Notes: generated from the letters alone by a model not told the origin. A DNA stretch of 64,000 nucleotides from UBA1258 sp963643225 (GCA_963643225.1 CAVIIX010000005.1:1-64000), one strand, 5' to 3'; counted from the first letter of the stretch, positions 32,710-43,900 are shown. Program-made: numbers and translations.

Positions 32710-34239
32710 ATGCAATTAAAACCTGAAGAGATATCCAAGGTCATCCGCAGCCAGATTAAATATTACGAAAACACAATACAGCAGAATGAAACCGGTACAG
32801 TTTTAAACGTAGGTGACGGTATTGCCAGAGCCAGCGGTCTTGTAAACTGTATGGCAGGAGAGCTTCTTGAATTTGAAGACGGAAGCTTCGGCATGGCCCA
32901 GAACCTTGAAGAAAACTCTGTATCAATCGTATTATTTGGTTCCGACGAGAACATTGGCGAAGGTCAGACCGTTAAGCGTACCGGTAAGGTTGTTTCCGTA
33001 CCGGTTGGCGAAGCTATGATCGGCCGTGTCGTAAATGCATTAGGGCAGCCGATTGACGGTGCAGGTCCCATTGTAACGGAAGAATTCCGTGCAATCGAAT
33101 CTAACGCACCGGGTATTTGTGAAAGACAGTCCGTATTCGAACCCTTACAGACAGGTATCAAGGCTATTGACTCAATGATCCCCATCGGACGTGGACAGCG
33201 TGAGTTAATCATTGGTGACCGTCAGACCGGTAAGACTACAATCGCTACAGATACAATAATTAACCAGAAGGGTAAGGATGTTATCTGTATTTACGTTGCT
33301 ATCGGTCAGAAGAGATCGACAGTTACAAACTTAGTTGAAAACTTACAGAAGAACGGTGCTATGGACTATACCATCGTAGTAGCAGCTACCGCTTCTGAAG
33401 CAAGCCCCTTACAGTACATTGCTCCTTATTCGGGCTGTGCTATGGGCGAATACTTTATGTACAAAGGAAAACACGTACTTGTCATATATGATGACTTAAG
33501 TAAGCACGCGGTTGCTTATCGTGCACTTTCCTTACTTATCCGTCGTCCTCCGGGACGTGAAGCTTACCCCGGTGATGTATTCTATCTTCACTCAAGATTA
33601 CTTGAGAGGGCTGCAAAGCTTGATGATGCACACGGTGGCGGTTCTTTAACAGCATTACCTATTATTGAAACACAGGCAGGTGACGTATCCGCATACATAC
33701 CTACCAATGTTATTTCAATCACAGACGGTCAGATCTTCCTTGAGACGGAGCTTTTCCACTCAGGCGTTATGCCAGCTGTTAACCCCGGTATCTCAGTATC
33801 AAGAGTAGGTGGTAATGCACAGATTAAGGCCATGAAGAAGGTAGCGGGTACCTTAAAGCTTATATATTCTCAGTACAGAGAATTACAGTCCTTTGCTCAG
33901 TTTGGTTCAGACCTTGACGCTGATACAAAGGCAAGACTTGCACAGGGTGCCAGAATCGTAGAAGTATTAAAGCAGAATCAGAATTCTCCTATTCCTGTAG
34001 AGAAGCAGATTGCAATTATTTATGCGGTTACAAAGAACATCTTAAGTAAGGTAGATGTTAATGACGTTAAGGAATATGAAGCAGGTCTTTATAGTTTCCT
34101 TGATACTAATCCTGAGGGTGCCGCATTCTGTAATGCAATTAAAGAAACAGGAAAGCTTGAAGCAAAAACAGAAGAAAGCTTAAAGAAAGCACTGGAGGCT
34201 TATACAGAAGAATTCTTAATGACTCATACAAAAGAATAA
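32710..34239 (+). CDS. atpA: F1 ATP synthase alpha subunit
   Basis: Regulatory nucleotide-binding subunit of F1. The 509 residues include the P-loop GDRQTGKTTIA, IYVAIGQKRSTV, the catalytic-interface arginine segment (PGISVSRVGGNAQ) and the C-terminal helical domain. Length is standard; GGATGGAA precedes the ATG. Confidence 0.96.
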   Translation: MQLKPEEISKVIRSQIKYYENTIQQNETGTVLNVGDGIARASGLVNCMAGELLEFEDGSFGMAQNLEENSVSIVLFGSDENIGEGQTVKRTGKVVSVPVGEAMIGRVVNALGQPIDGAGPIVTEEFRAIESNAPGICERQSVFEPLQTGIKAIDSMIPIGRGQRELIIGDRQTGKTTIATDTIINQKGKDVICIYVAIGQKRSTVTNLVENLQKNGAMDYTIVVAATASEASPLQYIAPYSGCAMGEYFMYKGKHVLVIYDDLSKHAVAYRALSLLIRRPPGREAYPGDVFYLHSRLLERAAKLDDAHGGGSLTALPIIETQAGDVSAYIPTNVISITDGQIFLETELFHSGVMPAVNPGISVSRVGGNAQIKAMKKVAGTLKLIYSQYRELQSFAQFGSDLDADTKARLAQGARIVEVLKQNQNSPIPVEKQIAIIYAVTKNILSKVDVNDVKEYEAGLYSFLDTNPEGAAFCNAIKETGKLEAKTEESLKKALEAYTEEFLMTHTKE

Positions 34240-34250
34240 GGAGGAGCTAA

Positions 34251-35105
34251 ATGGCTGCAAACATGAAAGCGGTAAAGCTGCGTATCAAAAGTGTTGAGAA
34301 CACCATGCAGATTACCAAAGCTATGGAACTTGTAGCATCCTCCAAACTGCGTAGAGCCAAGGAACGTTCCGAGGCCTGCCGTCCATACTTTACAGAGCTT
34401 TATTCAACTCTTCAAAAGATTGCACTTGGCAATACGGATTTTTCTTCCGTCTATGCCAAAGAGCCCAAGAGTGAAAAAGTATGTTACGTAGTAATTGCCG
34501 GTGACAGAGGTCTGGCCGGCGGTTACAACTCTAACCTGTTTAAGTGTTTAGAGGCAGATGCCAGGGGCAAGGACTATTGTGTACTTCCCATCGGAAAGAA
34601 GGCCGTAGAATATTTCAAACGCCGCAAGGCAGAAATTATGACGGAAGCCTTCAATGAAATTGCACCAATTGACGTTGCCGACTGTTTTGAAATAAGCAGT
34701 CTCTTATGTAAAGAATTTAAAGCAGGTTCCTTTGGTACCTTAAAGCTTGTGTATACAGAATTTGTATCAATGCTTTCACAGGTGCCGCACGCAAAAAGCG
34801 TACTTCCTCTTTGTACTCTTTATGAGGACGCTCCAACAGAGCCTGTCAGAAACTTAATTCTTTACGAGCCGGATTCGACGGCCGTATTTGATGCAATTGT
34901 TCCTGAATATGTGGCAGGCGTAATGTATGGTGCGGTATGTGATTCACTTGCAAGTGAACAGGCTGCCCGCCGTACAGCAATGGAATCGGCCACATCCAAT
35001 GCCGAAGAGATGATTGAGACTCTGAACCTTCACTACAACAGAGCCCGTCAGGCAAGCATTACGCAGGAAATTACCGAAATTGTCGGAGGTGCTGAAGGCG
35101 TATAG
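34251..35105 (+). CDS. atpG: F1 ATP synthase gamma subunit
   Basis: Central rotating shaft. The 284 residues have the expected coiled-coil ends (AVKLRIKSVENTMQITKAMELVAS and MIETLNLHYNRARQASITQEITEIVGGA) around a Rossmann-like middle (GDRGLAGGYNSNLFK). AAGGAGGAG precedes the ATG. Confidence 0.95.
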   Translation: MAANMKAVKLRIKSVENTMQITKAMELVASSKLRRAKERSEACRPYFTELYSTLQKIALGNTDFSSVYAKEPKSEKVCYVVIAGDRGLAGGYNSNLFKCLEADARGKDYCVLPIGKKAVEYFKRRKAEIMTEAFNEIAPIDVADCFEISSLLCKEFKAGSFGTLKLVYTEFVSMLSQVPHAKSVLPLCTLYEDAPTEPVRNLILYEPDSTAVFDAIVPEYVAGVMYGAVCDSLASEQAARRTAMESATSNAEEMIETLNLHYNRARQASITQEITEIVGGAEGV

Positions 35106-35142
35106 CATTAGCACAGATTAAAGAATAAAAGGAGAATCGTAA

Positions 35143-36537
35143 ATGAGCGAGAAACACATTGGCGAGGTAGTACAGATTACCGGTCCCGTTCTTGACATAA
35201 GATTTGGCCATGACGAGTTACCTGCACTTTTAAACGCCATTGAAATCGATAACAACGGTAAGAAGCTTACCGCCGAAGTTGCTCAGCAGGTTGGTGACAA
35301 CACAGTTCGCTGTATTGCCATGAACTCAACGGATGGTTTGGTACGTGGCACAAAAGCTACCGATACAGGCGCTCCCATTCAGGTGCCTGTAGGCGAGGAA
35401 TGCTTAGGCCGTGTATTCAACCTTTTAGGTGACCCCGTTGATAATCTTCCTGCTCCAAACGCAAAAGAAAAATGGTCGATTCATCGTCCCGCTCCTGCTT
35501 ATGAAGAGCAGGCTACCTCAACAGAAATCCTTGAAACAGGTATTAAGGTTGTTGACCTTATCTGCCCTTACGCTAAAGGTGGTAAGGTAGGTTTGTTTGG
35601 CGGTGCCGGTGTTGGCAAGACCGTATTAATTCAGGAATTAATCCATAACGTTGCTACAGAGCATGGTGGATATTCAGTTTTCACGGGCGTTGGTGAACGT
35701 ACCCGTGAAGGTAATGATATGTATAATGAAATGAAGGAGTCAGGCGTTATTGATAAGACCGCTTTGGTATACGGTCAGATGAACGAACCCCCCGGGGCAA
35801 GAATGAGAGTTGCACTTTCAGGTCTTACAATGGCAGAGTACTTCCGTGACGTTAAGAATCAGGACGTGTTATTATTCGTTGATAACATCTTCCGTTTCAC
35901 GCAGGCAGGCTCTGAGGTATCAACCCTTTTGGGTCGTATGCCTTCAGCCGTAGGTTATCAGCCCACGCTTGCTACTGATATGGGTACCTTACAGGAACGT
36001 ATTACTTCAACACGTAAGGGTTCAATTACATCCATTCAGGCAGTATATGTTCCTGCCGATGACTTAACTGACCCTGCACCTGCTACAACCTTTACACACC
36101 TTGATGCTACAACCGTTCTTTCGCGAGACATTGCTTCGATGGGTATTTATCCTGCAGTTGATCCTCTTGATTCAACCTCCAGAGTACTTACACCTGAAGT
36201 AGTAGGCAAGGAACACTATGAAATCGCAAGAGGTGTTCAGAAGGTGCTTCAAAGATACAAGGAACTTCAGGATATCATCGCCATCATGGGTATGGACGAA
36301 TTATCTGAAGAAGATAAGTTAACCGTTAACCGTGCCCGTAAGGTACAGCGTTTCCTTTCCCAGAGCTTCTCTGTTGCAGAGCAGTTTACCGGTATTGAAG
36401 GTAAATACGTACCGTTAAAAGAAACCTTAAGAGGCTTTAAGATGATTCTCGAAGGCGAATGCGACGAGATTCCAGAAAGCTGCTTCTTAATGGCAGGCAC
36501 AATCGACGATGTATTTGAAAAAGCAAAGAACATGTAA
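35143..36537 (+). CDS. atpD: F1 ATP synthase beta subunit
   Basis: Catalytic subunit. The 464 residues show the P-loop GGAGVGKTVLIQELI, the catalytic glutamate region GVGERTREGND, the Walker B strand DVLLFVDNIFRFTQAG and the DELSEEDK catch-loop motif (MDELSEEDKL). Length is typical. Confidence 0.97.
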   Translation: MSEKHIGEVVQITGPVLDIRFGHDELPALLNAIEIDNNGKKLTAEVAQQVGDNTVRCIAMNSTDGLVRGTKATDTGAPIQVPVGEECLGRVFNLLGDPVDNLPAPNAKEKWSIHRPAPAYEEQATSTEILETGIKVVDLICPYAKGGKVGLFGGAGVGKTVLIQELIHNVATEHGGYSVFTGVGERTREGNDMYNEMKESGVIDKTALVYGQMNEPPGARMRVALSGLTMAEYFRDVKNQDVLLFVDNIFRFTQAGSEVSTLLGRMPSAVGYQPTLATDMGTLQERITSTRKGSITSIQAVYVPADDLTDPAPATTFTHLDATTVLSRDIASMGIYPAVDPLDSTSRVLTPEVVGKEHYEIARGVQKVLQRYKELQDIIAIMGMDELSEEDKLTVNRARKVQRFLSQSFSVAEQFTGIEGKYVPLKETLRGFKMILEGECDEIPESCFLMAGTIDDVFEKAKNM

Positions 36538-36549
36538 AGGAGGTTGTCT

Positions 36550-36951
36550 ATGTCGACATTTCCGTTACGAATCGGTACACCGGACGGTTTACTGTTTGAA
36601 GGCGATGTAGAGCGCATAATGTGCCGCAGCATTACAGGCGACCTGGCAATTTTAGCCGGTCATTCCAATTACTGTACTGCTCTTGGTATGGGAGAAGCCT
36701 ATATCGTACTTGAAGACGGCACAAAGAAAAATGCAGCCTGCATAGGCGGAATGCTTTCCGTGATGGATGGTGAGTGCCACGTGCTTCCCACCACCTGGGA
36801 GTGGGCAGACTCCATAGATATTGAAAGAGCTGAGGCTGCAAAAGAAAAAGCTGAAGAAATGCTGAAGCGTGATAATCTTTCCGATAAGGAGATTAGAATA
36901 GCGGAAGCAAAACTTTCAAGAGCTTTGGTACGTTTAAACGTAGCTAAATAA
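36550..36951 (+). CDS. atpC: F1 ATP synthase epsilon subunit
   Basis: A 133-residue subunit with an N-terminal beta-sandwich (FPLRIGTPDGLLFEGDVERI...GDLAILAGHSNYCTAL) and a C-terminal helix pair. The ATG at 36550 is used because AAAGGAGG ends at 36543, six bases upstream; a TTG at 36544 would abut that site. Last gene of the operon; terminator at 36957. Confidence 0.92.
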   Translation: MSTFPLRIGTPDGLLFEGDVERIMCRSITGDLAILAGHSNYCTALGMGEAYIVLEDGTKKNAACIGGMLSVMDGECHVLPTTWEWADSIDIERAEAAKEKAEEMLKRDNLSDKEIRIAEAKLSRALVRLNVAK

Positions 36952-36956
36952 AAATT

Positions 36957-36983
36957 AAAGGTCGGGAAATTCCCGACCTTTTT
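36957..36983 (+). terminator. Terminator of the ATP synthase operon
   Basis: AAAGGTCGGGAA/TTCCCGACCTTTTT, a near-perfect stem with a T-run, right after atpC. Confidence 0.88.
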
Positions 36984-36984
36984 A

Positions 36985-37060
36985 TGTACACTCGCGCGTA
37001 AGGAATATGTCGCCTTAGCGGCTGCGCTTTGCGCTAGAGTTTTTCGAGCGAGACTCCTTT
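36985..37060. repeat. Cluster of small hairpins between atpC and mscL
   Basis: CTCGC (36991) pairs with GCGAG (37048); TAAGG/CCTTA and GCGC-TTT-GCGC hairpins lie inside. The first ~22 bases resemble the reverse complement of 17584-17609 (CACTCGCGCGTAAGG versus CACTCTCGCGTAGGG). A T-run follows at 37056. Dispersed-repeat membership is tentative. Confidence 0.4.
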
Positions 37061-37071
37061 TTATAGTAAAT

Positions 37072-37509
37072 TTAATTATCCTTTTCCTTTAATATGTCTC
37101 TGATCTCAGTTAAGAGCTCTTCGGAAGTGGGTTTCTTTGGCTCTTCCTTCTTGGGTTCTTCCGGCTTCTTTAATTTTTCACCCATCTTGGCCATTGCTTT
37201 TGTAAAGAGGAAGATGCAAAGGGCAATAATTAAAAAGTCGATGATGTTTTGTATAAAGCTTCCGTATTTTAAGGAAGCGGCTTCTTTAATGATTTCACCG
37301 GCTTCATCGTATTCAGCAGGGCTTAATACAAGCTCCTTGCCGTTAAAATCAACACCGCCTGTTACAAGACCGAGCAAGGGCATCAAAATGTCGTTAACCA
37401 GTGAAGTAACTATTTTACCAAAAGCAGAGCCGATGATGACACCGACAGCCATGTCCATTACATTTCCTTTTGCTATAAAGGCCTTAAAATCTTTCCATAA
37501 ATTTTTCAT
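37072..37509 (-). CDS. mscL: Large-conductance mechanosensitive channel
   Basis: Homopentameric safety valve opening under membrane tension. The 145 residues start with the conserved FKAFIAKGNVMDMAVGVIIGSAFGKIV helix, then the second helix (IIDFLIIALCIFLFTKAM), and a charged tail with repeated KKPEEPKKEEPKK. The tail is somewhat longer than in E. coli. Monocistronic and convergent with the atp operon. Confidence 0.94.
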   Translation of the reverse strand: MKNLWKDFKAFIAKGNVMDMAVGVIIGSAFGKIVTSLVNDILMPLLGLVTGGVDFNGKELVLSPAEYDEAGEIIKEAASLKYGSFIQNIIDFLIIALCIFLFTKAMAKMGEKLKKPEEPKKEEPKKPTSEELLTEIRDILKEKDN

Positions 37510-37613
37510 AATCAGTCTCCTTAGAAATATTTACAAATACATGCATTTATTATATATGCTAGATTAAAAATATTCAATTAATGTGATAAACTAATTGGTG
37601 ATTTAGGAAAGAA

Positions 37614-40600
37614 ATGAGGAAGGCTATGTGCTTTACACTTTCAAAAGAAGATAAGGAAATAAGCATAATTATCGATAACTCTGAAAATGAAGCTGTCAAG
37701 ATTGCGGCAGAAAATTTAAAGAGGGATTTAAATAAGGCTTTTAACTGTAATATTACTGAAACGGCCGAAAAGAAAATACGTATTGCTGTTGATTATAATG
37801 GTGATTATAAATGGGAACAGTATAAGATAAGGGCCTCCTGCAAGGAGCTTTTAATAACAGGCGGTGACAGACGTGGCGTTATCTACGGAATTTACACGCT
37901 TTCTAAAATGTGCGGAGTGTCGCCCTGGTATTATTTTGCCGATGTGCCTGTTAATGCACCTGAAAAGGTAGAATTTAAAGAAGGTCAGATTATTACAGAC
38001 TATCCTGCTATTCAGTACAGAGGTATTTTCATAAACGATGAAGAGGAGCTTGATAAATGGGCACGTCTTCACATGAATGAACCTACAATCGGTTACAATA
38101 CCTACGAAAAGGTATTTGAGCTTCTTTTGCGTCTCGGCGGTAATTATATATGGCCTGCAATGCATGTGAATTCCTTTAACATGCAGCCTGAATCGGGAGC
38201 TCTGGCAGACAGAATGGGTGTCGTGGTGGGTACCTCCCATTGCGATATGCTGATGCGTTCAAATTTCAGAGAGTGGGAGCCGTGGCTTTTAAAAAAGGGA
38301 TATAAAAATGTAAAATACGACTATTCCTTTGAAGGAGAAAACAGAGAAGTTTTAAAGGAGTATTGGAGAGAATCCGTAGAGCAGAATAAGGATTTTGAAG
38401 TATCTTACACTCTTGGCATGCGCGGAATTCACGATTCTGGTTTTGATACGGAAGCGCTTAAAGCAGATTCTGAAGAAGCTTTAATTAATAAAAAATGTGA
38501 ATTGTTGGAAACTGTCATTAACGACCAGAAGGAAATTCTTGATTCTGTTTTAAACAAAGACACACTTAAGATCTTTGTGCCCTATAAAGAGGTTTTAAGC
38601 CTTTATGATAAGGGCTTAAGGGTACCAAAAGATGTGACTCTTATATGGACCAACGATAATTACGGCTATGTAAGACGTTATCCGTCGGAGAGTGAAAGGC
38701 TCCGTGCAGGCGGGAACGGAATTTATTATCATAATTCCTATTGGGCACCTACTGAAAACCACTATCTTTTTATATCCTCAAATCCTATTGCAAAAATTCA
38801 CTACGAAATGAGCAAGGCCTATGAAAAGGGCATAAGAAAACTGTGGGTATGCAATATGGGCGCCATAAAGCCTCTAGAGCAGGAAATGGAATATTTTTTA
38901 AGCCTTGCCTGGAATATAGATAAGGAAAAGGATGTAATTAATGACTCCTTAAAATATCTGGAAAAATGGGTAAAGGATAATTTTAAATCGGTTAAGGCGC
39001 CGGCTGAGGTTGCTAAGCTTTTAAATACCTATGCTTTGGTTACAGATACAAGAAAAGTTGAATTTATGGAGGACGATGTTTTTTCTTTAGACTATGAAAA
39101 CGAAGCCGCCATAAGGGTGAACACCTTAAAATACGTTTTTGATGAATTAAACAAAATATATGAAGCTTTATCAGCCCCTGAAAAGGATGCCTTTTTTGAA
39201 CTGATTTTAATGAAGGTGCATGCTTCCTATTACACTAATGCTTTATATTATTTTGGCGATTCTTCTTATAAATATAAAGATTTTGAAAGGCTTGCGGATA
39301 AATATTCCGATATTTCCCTAGGCTTTGAAAATTTACGTCGCAAGCTGCTTTATTATTATAATAAAAAGCTGTGTGACGGAAAGTGGGACGCAATACTGAC
39401 ACCTGATGACTTTCCGCCTCCAAGATGCATTTCACATGCAGCAAGCGTGCCGGGTGCGTTTGCAAAAGAAAATAAGGATCACATACCGGATGCGCCGAGC
39501 GTATGTGAATATGCTCATGGCTATGCTGCAACCGCTGCAGAACTTACTGAATGTAAAATTATAAAGGGTATAGGTCACGGTACGGATTCTGTAGTGGAGC
39601 TTTTAAATAAGAATTCTAAAATAAAATTTTCTTTTGCAGTAAAAGAAAACTGTGACATATGTGTCGAAATTGACAGGTATCCGTCTTTAAACTCTGTTGA
39701 AAAAATATGCGTTGATGCGTCCCTCGATGGCGCAAACGTCGTTAAAATTACAAGCCCTGCGAATGATGAATGGCGGGGTGACTGGGTTAAAAACGTAAAA
39801 GACGGTGTCGACAGGCTGCAGGTAAAATTTAAAAATGTAAAAAAAGGAAATCATACACTTTTATTAAAGAACGCGAGTGAATATTTTGCGGTTTCTAAAA
39901 TTGTAATAAGTGAAGGCTTTAATTTAAAAGACAGGCTTGGCGCCTTGAGACCTTTTGAAAACGTCTACAGGGGAAATGAACTTCCTGATGAAAATTATTT
40001 AAAGGAAGCCTGTGAAATTTTTTATTCGGATTTTGAAATTCCCAAAAAACCTATTCCCATAGGTGAATTTGTAAACGGTGTAAACGTTATGGATTTAACC
40101 GATGATACGGAATACAACGTGGACAGCAGGCGTCTTTTTATGCCGGATGGGAAGCTTTCAAAGGAGGAGCTTCTTTCATTTAAAAACAAAAAAATAAAAG
40201 AAGAAAATAAGCATATTGTAATCGAAGCACTGTGTGATAAGGAAGCTCTTGACAAATTTGATTATTGTAACGGTGTAAGCTATAAAAACAGTAATGTTGC
40301 GTTATATATACGTGACAGGGATGCCGTTTTTGACGAGGACACAGCCCCTTCATTAAATTATGAATTTGATGCTCTTGGCGGAGAATATACAATTTACGTG
40401 CTTATGAAATGTGATTCAAGAGATAAATTTAAGCTTAAACTGTTGCTTGATGGTGAGTACATGCCGCTATGCTGGGATAAGGATATGCCCTGGCGCTATG
40501 AAGCAGAAAAAGTTTACCGCTATGTGCCACTTGTAAAAGCCAAATTATCTAAGGGGCATCATACGTTAAGCCTTAAGCTGTACGCCGGCAGAGTCTTTAT

Positions 40601-40631
40601 CGAAAGAATAATTATGCAAAAAGGAACCTGA
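37614..40631 (+). CDS. GH115 family glycoside hydrolase (xylan alpha-glucuronidase)
   Basis: GH115 enzymes remove (4-O-methyl)-glucuronic acid side chains from xylan or its fragments. The 1005-residue protein has the family segments LLLRLGGNYIWPAMHVNSF, VVGTSHCDMLMRSNFREWEPW and TLIWTNDNYGYVRRYP, with a C-terminal GH115-type beta domain (after ~residue 650). No signal peptide is visible, so it probably acts in the cytoplasm on imported aldouronic acids. Start is 37614 or, less likely, the ATG at 37626. It stands alone and is notably AT-rich in its second half, possibly acquired or weakly expressed. Confidence 0.85.
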   Translation: MRKAMCFTLSKEDKEISIIIDNSENEAVKIAAENLKRDLNKAFNCNITETAEKKIRIAVDYNGDYKWEQYKIRASCKELLITGGDRRGVIYGIYTLSKMCGVSPWYYFADVPVNAPEKVEFKEGQIITDYPAIQYRGIFINDEEELDKWARLHMNEPTIGYNTYEKVFELLLRLGGNYIWPAMHVNSFNMQPESGALADRMGVVVGTSHCDMLMRSNFREWEPWLLKKGYKNVKYDYSFEGENREVLKEYWRESVEQNKDFEVSYTLGMRGIHDSGFDTEALKADSEEALINKKCELLETVINDQKEILDSVLNKDTLKIFVPYKEVLSLYDKGLRVPKDVTLIWTNDNYGYVRRYPSESERLRAGGNGIYYHNSYWAPTENHYLFISSNPIAKIHYEMSKAYEKGIRKLWVCNMGAIKPLEQEMEYFLSLAWNIDKEKDVINDSLKYLEKWVKDNFKSVKAPAEVAKLLNTYALVTDTRKVEFMEDDVFSLDYENEAAIRVNTLKYVFDELNKIYEALSAPEKDAFFELILMKVHASYYTNALYYFGDSSYKYKDFERLADKYSDISLGFENLRRKLLYYYNKKLCDGKWDAILTPDDFPPPRCISHAASVPGAFAKENKDHIPDAPSVCEYAHGYAATAAELTECKIIKGIGHGTDSVVELLNKNSKIKFSFAVKENCDICVEIDRYPSLNSVEKICVDASLDGANVVKITSPANDEWRGDWVKNVKDGVDRLQVKFKNVKKGNHTLLLKNASEYFAVSKIVISEGFNLKDRLGALRPFENVYRGNELPDENYLKEACEIFYSDFEIPKKPIPIGEFVNGVNVMDLTDDTEYNVDSRRLFMPDGKLSKEELLSFKNKKIKEENKHIVIEALCDKEALDKFDYCNGVSYKNSNVALYIRDRDAVFDEDTAPSLNYEFDALGGEYTIYVLMKCDSRDKFKLKLLLDGEYMPLCWDKDMPWRYEAEKVYRYVPLVKAKLSKGHHTLSLKLYAGRVFIERIIMQKGT

Positions 40632-40664
40632 TATCAGATATGAAGCTAGAATTTTACAAAAAAC

Positions 40665-40694
40665 TTGACACGAATGAAGGAAAAACACTATAAT
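40665..40694 (+). promoter_or_regulatory. Promoter of the ileS T-box operon
   Basis: Perfect TTGACA (40665-40670) and TATAAT (40689-40694) with an 18-base spacer; start near 40701. Confidence 0.85.
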
Positions 40695-40700
40695 CACAAA

Positions 40701-40945
40701 TAATGGCTGTGACGAAGACAGTAGCATGTAAGGAAACACAAAGCGAGCCGGGGCGGGTGAGAGCCCGGTTGAAGTAATTGCATGTGAATATCACTTCCGA
40801 GCTTTGCGGCTGAACTTTTTAATCAAGTAAGCCAAGACGGAATCCCACCGTTACAGGGGAGGTGTATGAACCGAAAGGGAGTACTCTTAAAAAGGTGGTT
40901 AAACGAAACTTACAGGCTTCGTCCTTTTTAGGACGGAGCCTTTTC
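40701..40945 (+). ncRNA. Isoleucine T-box riboswitch
   Basis: Leader RNA that senses uncharged tRNA-Ile. Stem I bears the specifier in GAATATCACTTCCGAG with the Ile codon ATC at 40790-40792. The antiterminator bulge region reads AAAGGTGGTT (40891-40900), whose TGGT can pair with the tRNA ACCA end; the following bases differ from the common ACCGCG. A terminator hairpin GGCTTCGTCC/GGACGGAGCC with TTTT lies at 40915-40944. Uncharged tRNA-Ile would favour read-through into ileS. Confidence 0.93.
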
Positions 40946-40967
40946 CATTTTAGATAGGAGGTACAAA

Positions 40968-43900
40968 ATGTACAAACAGGTATCAGCAAACATGAACTTT
41001 GTGGACAGAGAAAAAGAGACACTTAAGTTCTGGAACGAAAATCAGATTTTTGAAAAGAGCATGGAAAACCGTAAGGAAGGCCCTACCTATACCTTCTATG
41101 ACGGCCCCCCTACTGCAAACGGTAAGCCACATATCGGACACGTTTTAACAAGAGTTATAAAGGATATGATCCCAAGATACCGCACCATGAAGGGATATAT
41201 GGTACCCAGAAAAGCAGGCTGGGATACCCACGGACTTCCTGTTGAGCTTGAAGTTGAAAAGCTTTTAGGCATCGACGGCAAGGACCAGATTGAAGAATAT
41301 GGCCTCGATCCCTTCGTACAGAAGTGTAAGGAATCTGTGTGGAAATATAAGGGAATGTGGGAAGACTTTTCAGGCACAGTAGGTTTCTGGGCCGACATGG
41401 ACGACCCCTACGTTACCTATCACGATGACTACATTGAATCGGAATGGTGGGCATTAAAGGAAATCTGGGACAAGAAGCTTTTATACAAGGGCTTTAAGAT
41501 TGTTCCCTACTGTCCTCGCTGCGGTACCCCACTTTCTTCTCATGAGGTAGCTCAGGGCTATAAGACATTAAAAGAAAGAACTGCGGTTGTAAGATTCAAA
41601 ATCGTAGGCGAAGATGCATACTTCCTTGCATGGACCACTACCCCCTGGACACTTGCTTCTAATATCGCTCTTTGTGTAAACCCAGATGAAGAATACGTTA
41701 AGGTAAAGGCTGCAGACGGATATACCTACATTTTGGCAAGTGCACTCGCAGACAGCGTTCTTGGCTCTATACAGCGAGAAGAAGGCACACCTGCCTATGA
41801 AGTATTAAATACCTACAAGGGCTCAGAGCTTGAATACAAGAAATACGAACCATTATATCAGTGTGCCAAGGACTGTGCAGACAAGCAGCATAAAGAAGCC
41901 TTCTTTGTATACTGTGATAACTACGTTACAATGACGGATGGTACAGGTATTGTACATATCGCTCCAGCATTTGGTGAAGACGATGCCAGAGTGGGCCGTA
42001 AATATGACGCTCCTTTTGTACAGATGGTAGATGAACACGGTGTCATGAAGCCTGAAACTCCTTTTGCAGGCATGCGTGCAAAGCCTACTCAGAAAGAAAT
42101 CGAGGCAGGCGCGGTTAACTGTGACCCTGAAGTATTAAAGGAACTTGACGCAAGAGGAATTTTATTCTCTGCTCCAAAGGTAGAACATGAATATCCTCAC
42201 TGCTGGAGATGTTCAACACCTTTACTTTATTTTGCAAGAGAATCCTGGTTTATTAAGATGACCGCTGTAAGAGACGACCTTGTAAAGAACAATAAGACTG
42301 TAAATTGGATTCCCCCTACAATCGGCGAAGGAAGATTCGGCAACTGGCTTGAAAACATTCAGGACTGGGGCATTTCAAGAAACCGTTATTGGGGAACTCC
42401 TTTAAATATCTGGGAATGTGCAGACTGCGGCCATCAGGAAGCAGTCGGTTCAAGAGAACAGCTTGAAAGGATGTCAGGAAATCCTAAGGCTAAAACCGTA
42501 GAACTTCACAGACCCTACATTGATGAAATCACCTGTACCTGTCCTGAATGCGGTAAGACGATGAAGCGTGTTCCTGAGGTTATTGACTGCTGGTTTGATT
42601 CAGGAGCAATGCCTTTTGCACAGCATCATTATCCTTTTGAGAATAAAGAAAAATTTGAGGCTCAATTCCCCGCACAATTCATTTCAGAAGCTGTAGACCA
42701 GACAAGAGGATGGTTCTATTCTCTTATGGCAGAGTCAACACTTCTCTTTAACAGGGCTCCTTATGAAAATGTAATCGTACTCGGCCTTGTACTTGATGAA
42801 AACGGCGAAAAGATGAGTAAGTCAAAGGGTAATGCTGTAGATCCCTTCAATGCATTACAGACCTACGGTGCAGATGCCATCAGATGGTATTTCTACACAA
42901 ACTCAGCTCCCTGGCTTCCTAACAGATTTTCAGGAGATGCCGTGCTTGAAGGGCAGCGTCAGTTTATGGGTACCCTTTGGAATACCTACGCTTTCTTTGT
43001 ACTTTATGCAAATATCGATAATTTTGATGCTTCAAAGTATACTCTTGAATACGATAAGCTTCCCGTAATGGATAAGTGGCTTTTATCAAAGCTTAACACC
43101 ATGGTTAAGGATGTTGATGAAAACCTTGATAAATACCGTATTCCTGAAGCCGGTCGTGCTCTTGATGACTTTGTAGATGAAATGAGTAACTGGTATGTAA
43201 GAAGAAGCCGTGAAAGATTCTGGGCTAAGGGAATGGAGCAGGATAAGATCAATGCTTACATGACCTTATATACAGCACTTGTAACTGTAGCAAAGGCTGC
43301 AGCTCCCATGATTCCTTTTATGGCAGAGGATATTTACAGAAACCTTGTATGCTCTGTAGATGCTGCTGCGCCTGTCAGCGTACACCTTTGCGATTTCCCT
43401 GTATGCGATGAAAAGCTTGTAGACAAGGAACTTGAAAAGAACATGGAATCCGTTCTAAAGGCAGTTGTAATGGGACGTGCCGCTAGAAACGCTTCCAACA
43501 TAAAGAACCGTCAGCCTATTTCAAAGATGTTTGTTAAGGCACCTTTTGAATTATCTGAGTTCTTTAAAGAAATTATTGAAGATGAATTAAATGTTAAGTC
43601 TGTAGAATTTACTGATGATGTAAGAGAATTTACTTCTTACACCTTTAAGCCTCAGCTTCGTACCGTTGGCCCTAAATACGGCAAGCAGCTTGGCGGCATT
43701 CAGAAATATCTTGCATCAGTTGACGGCAATGAAGCCTTCGATAAATTAAAGTCTGAAGGCGTTCTTAGCTTTAACGTGGACGGCGTGGACGTAAGCCTTG
43801 CAGAAGAAGATTTACTTATTGCAATTGCAAAGAAGGAAGGCTATGTAACAGAAGCCGACAACGTGGTAACGGTTGTGTTAGATACAAACCTTACAGAAGA

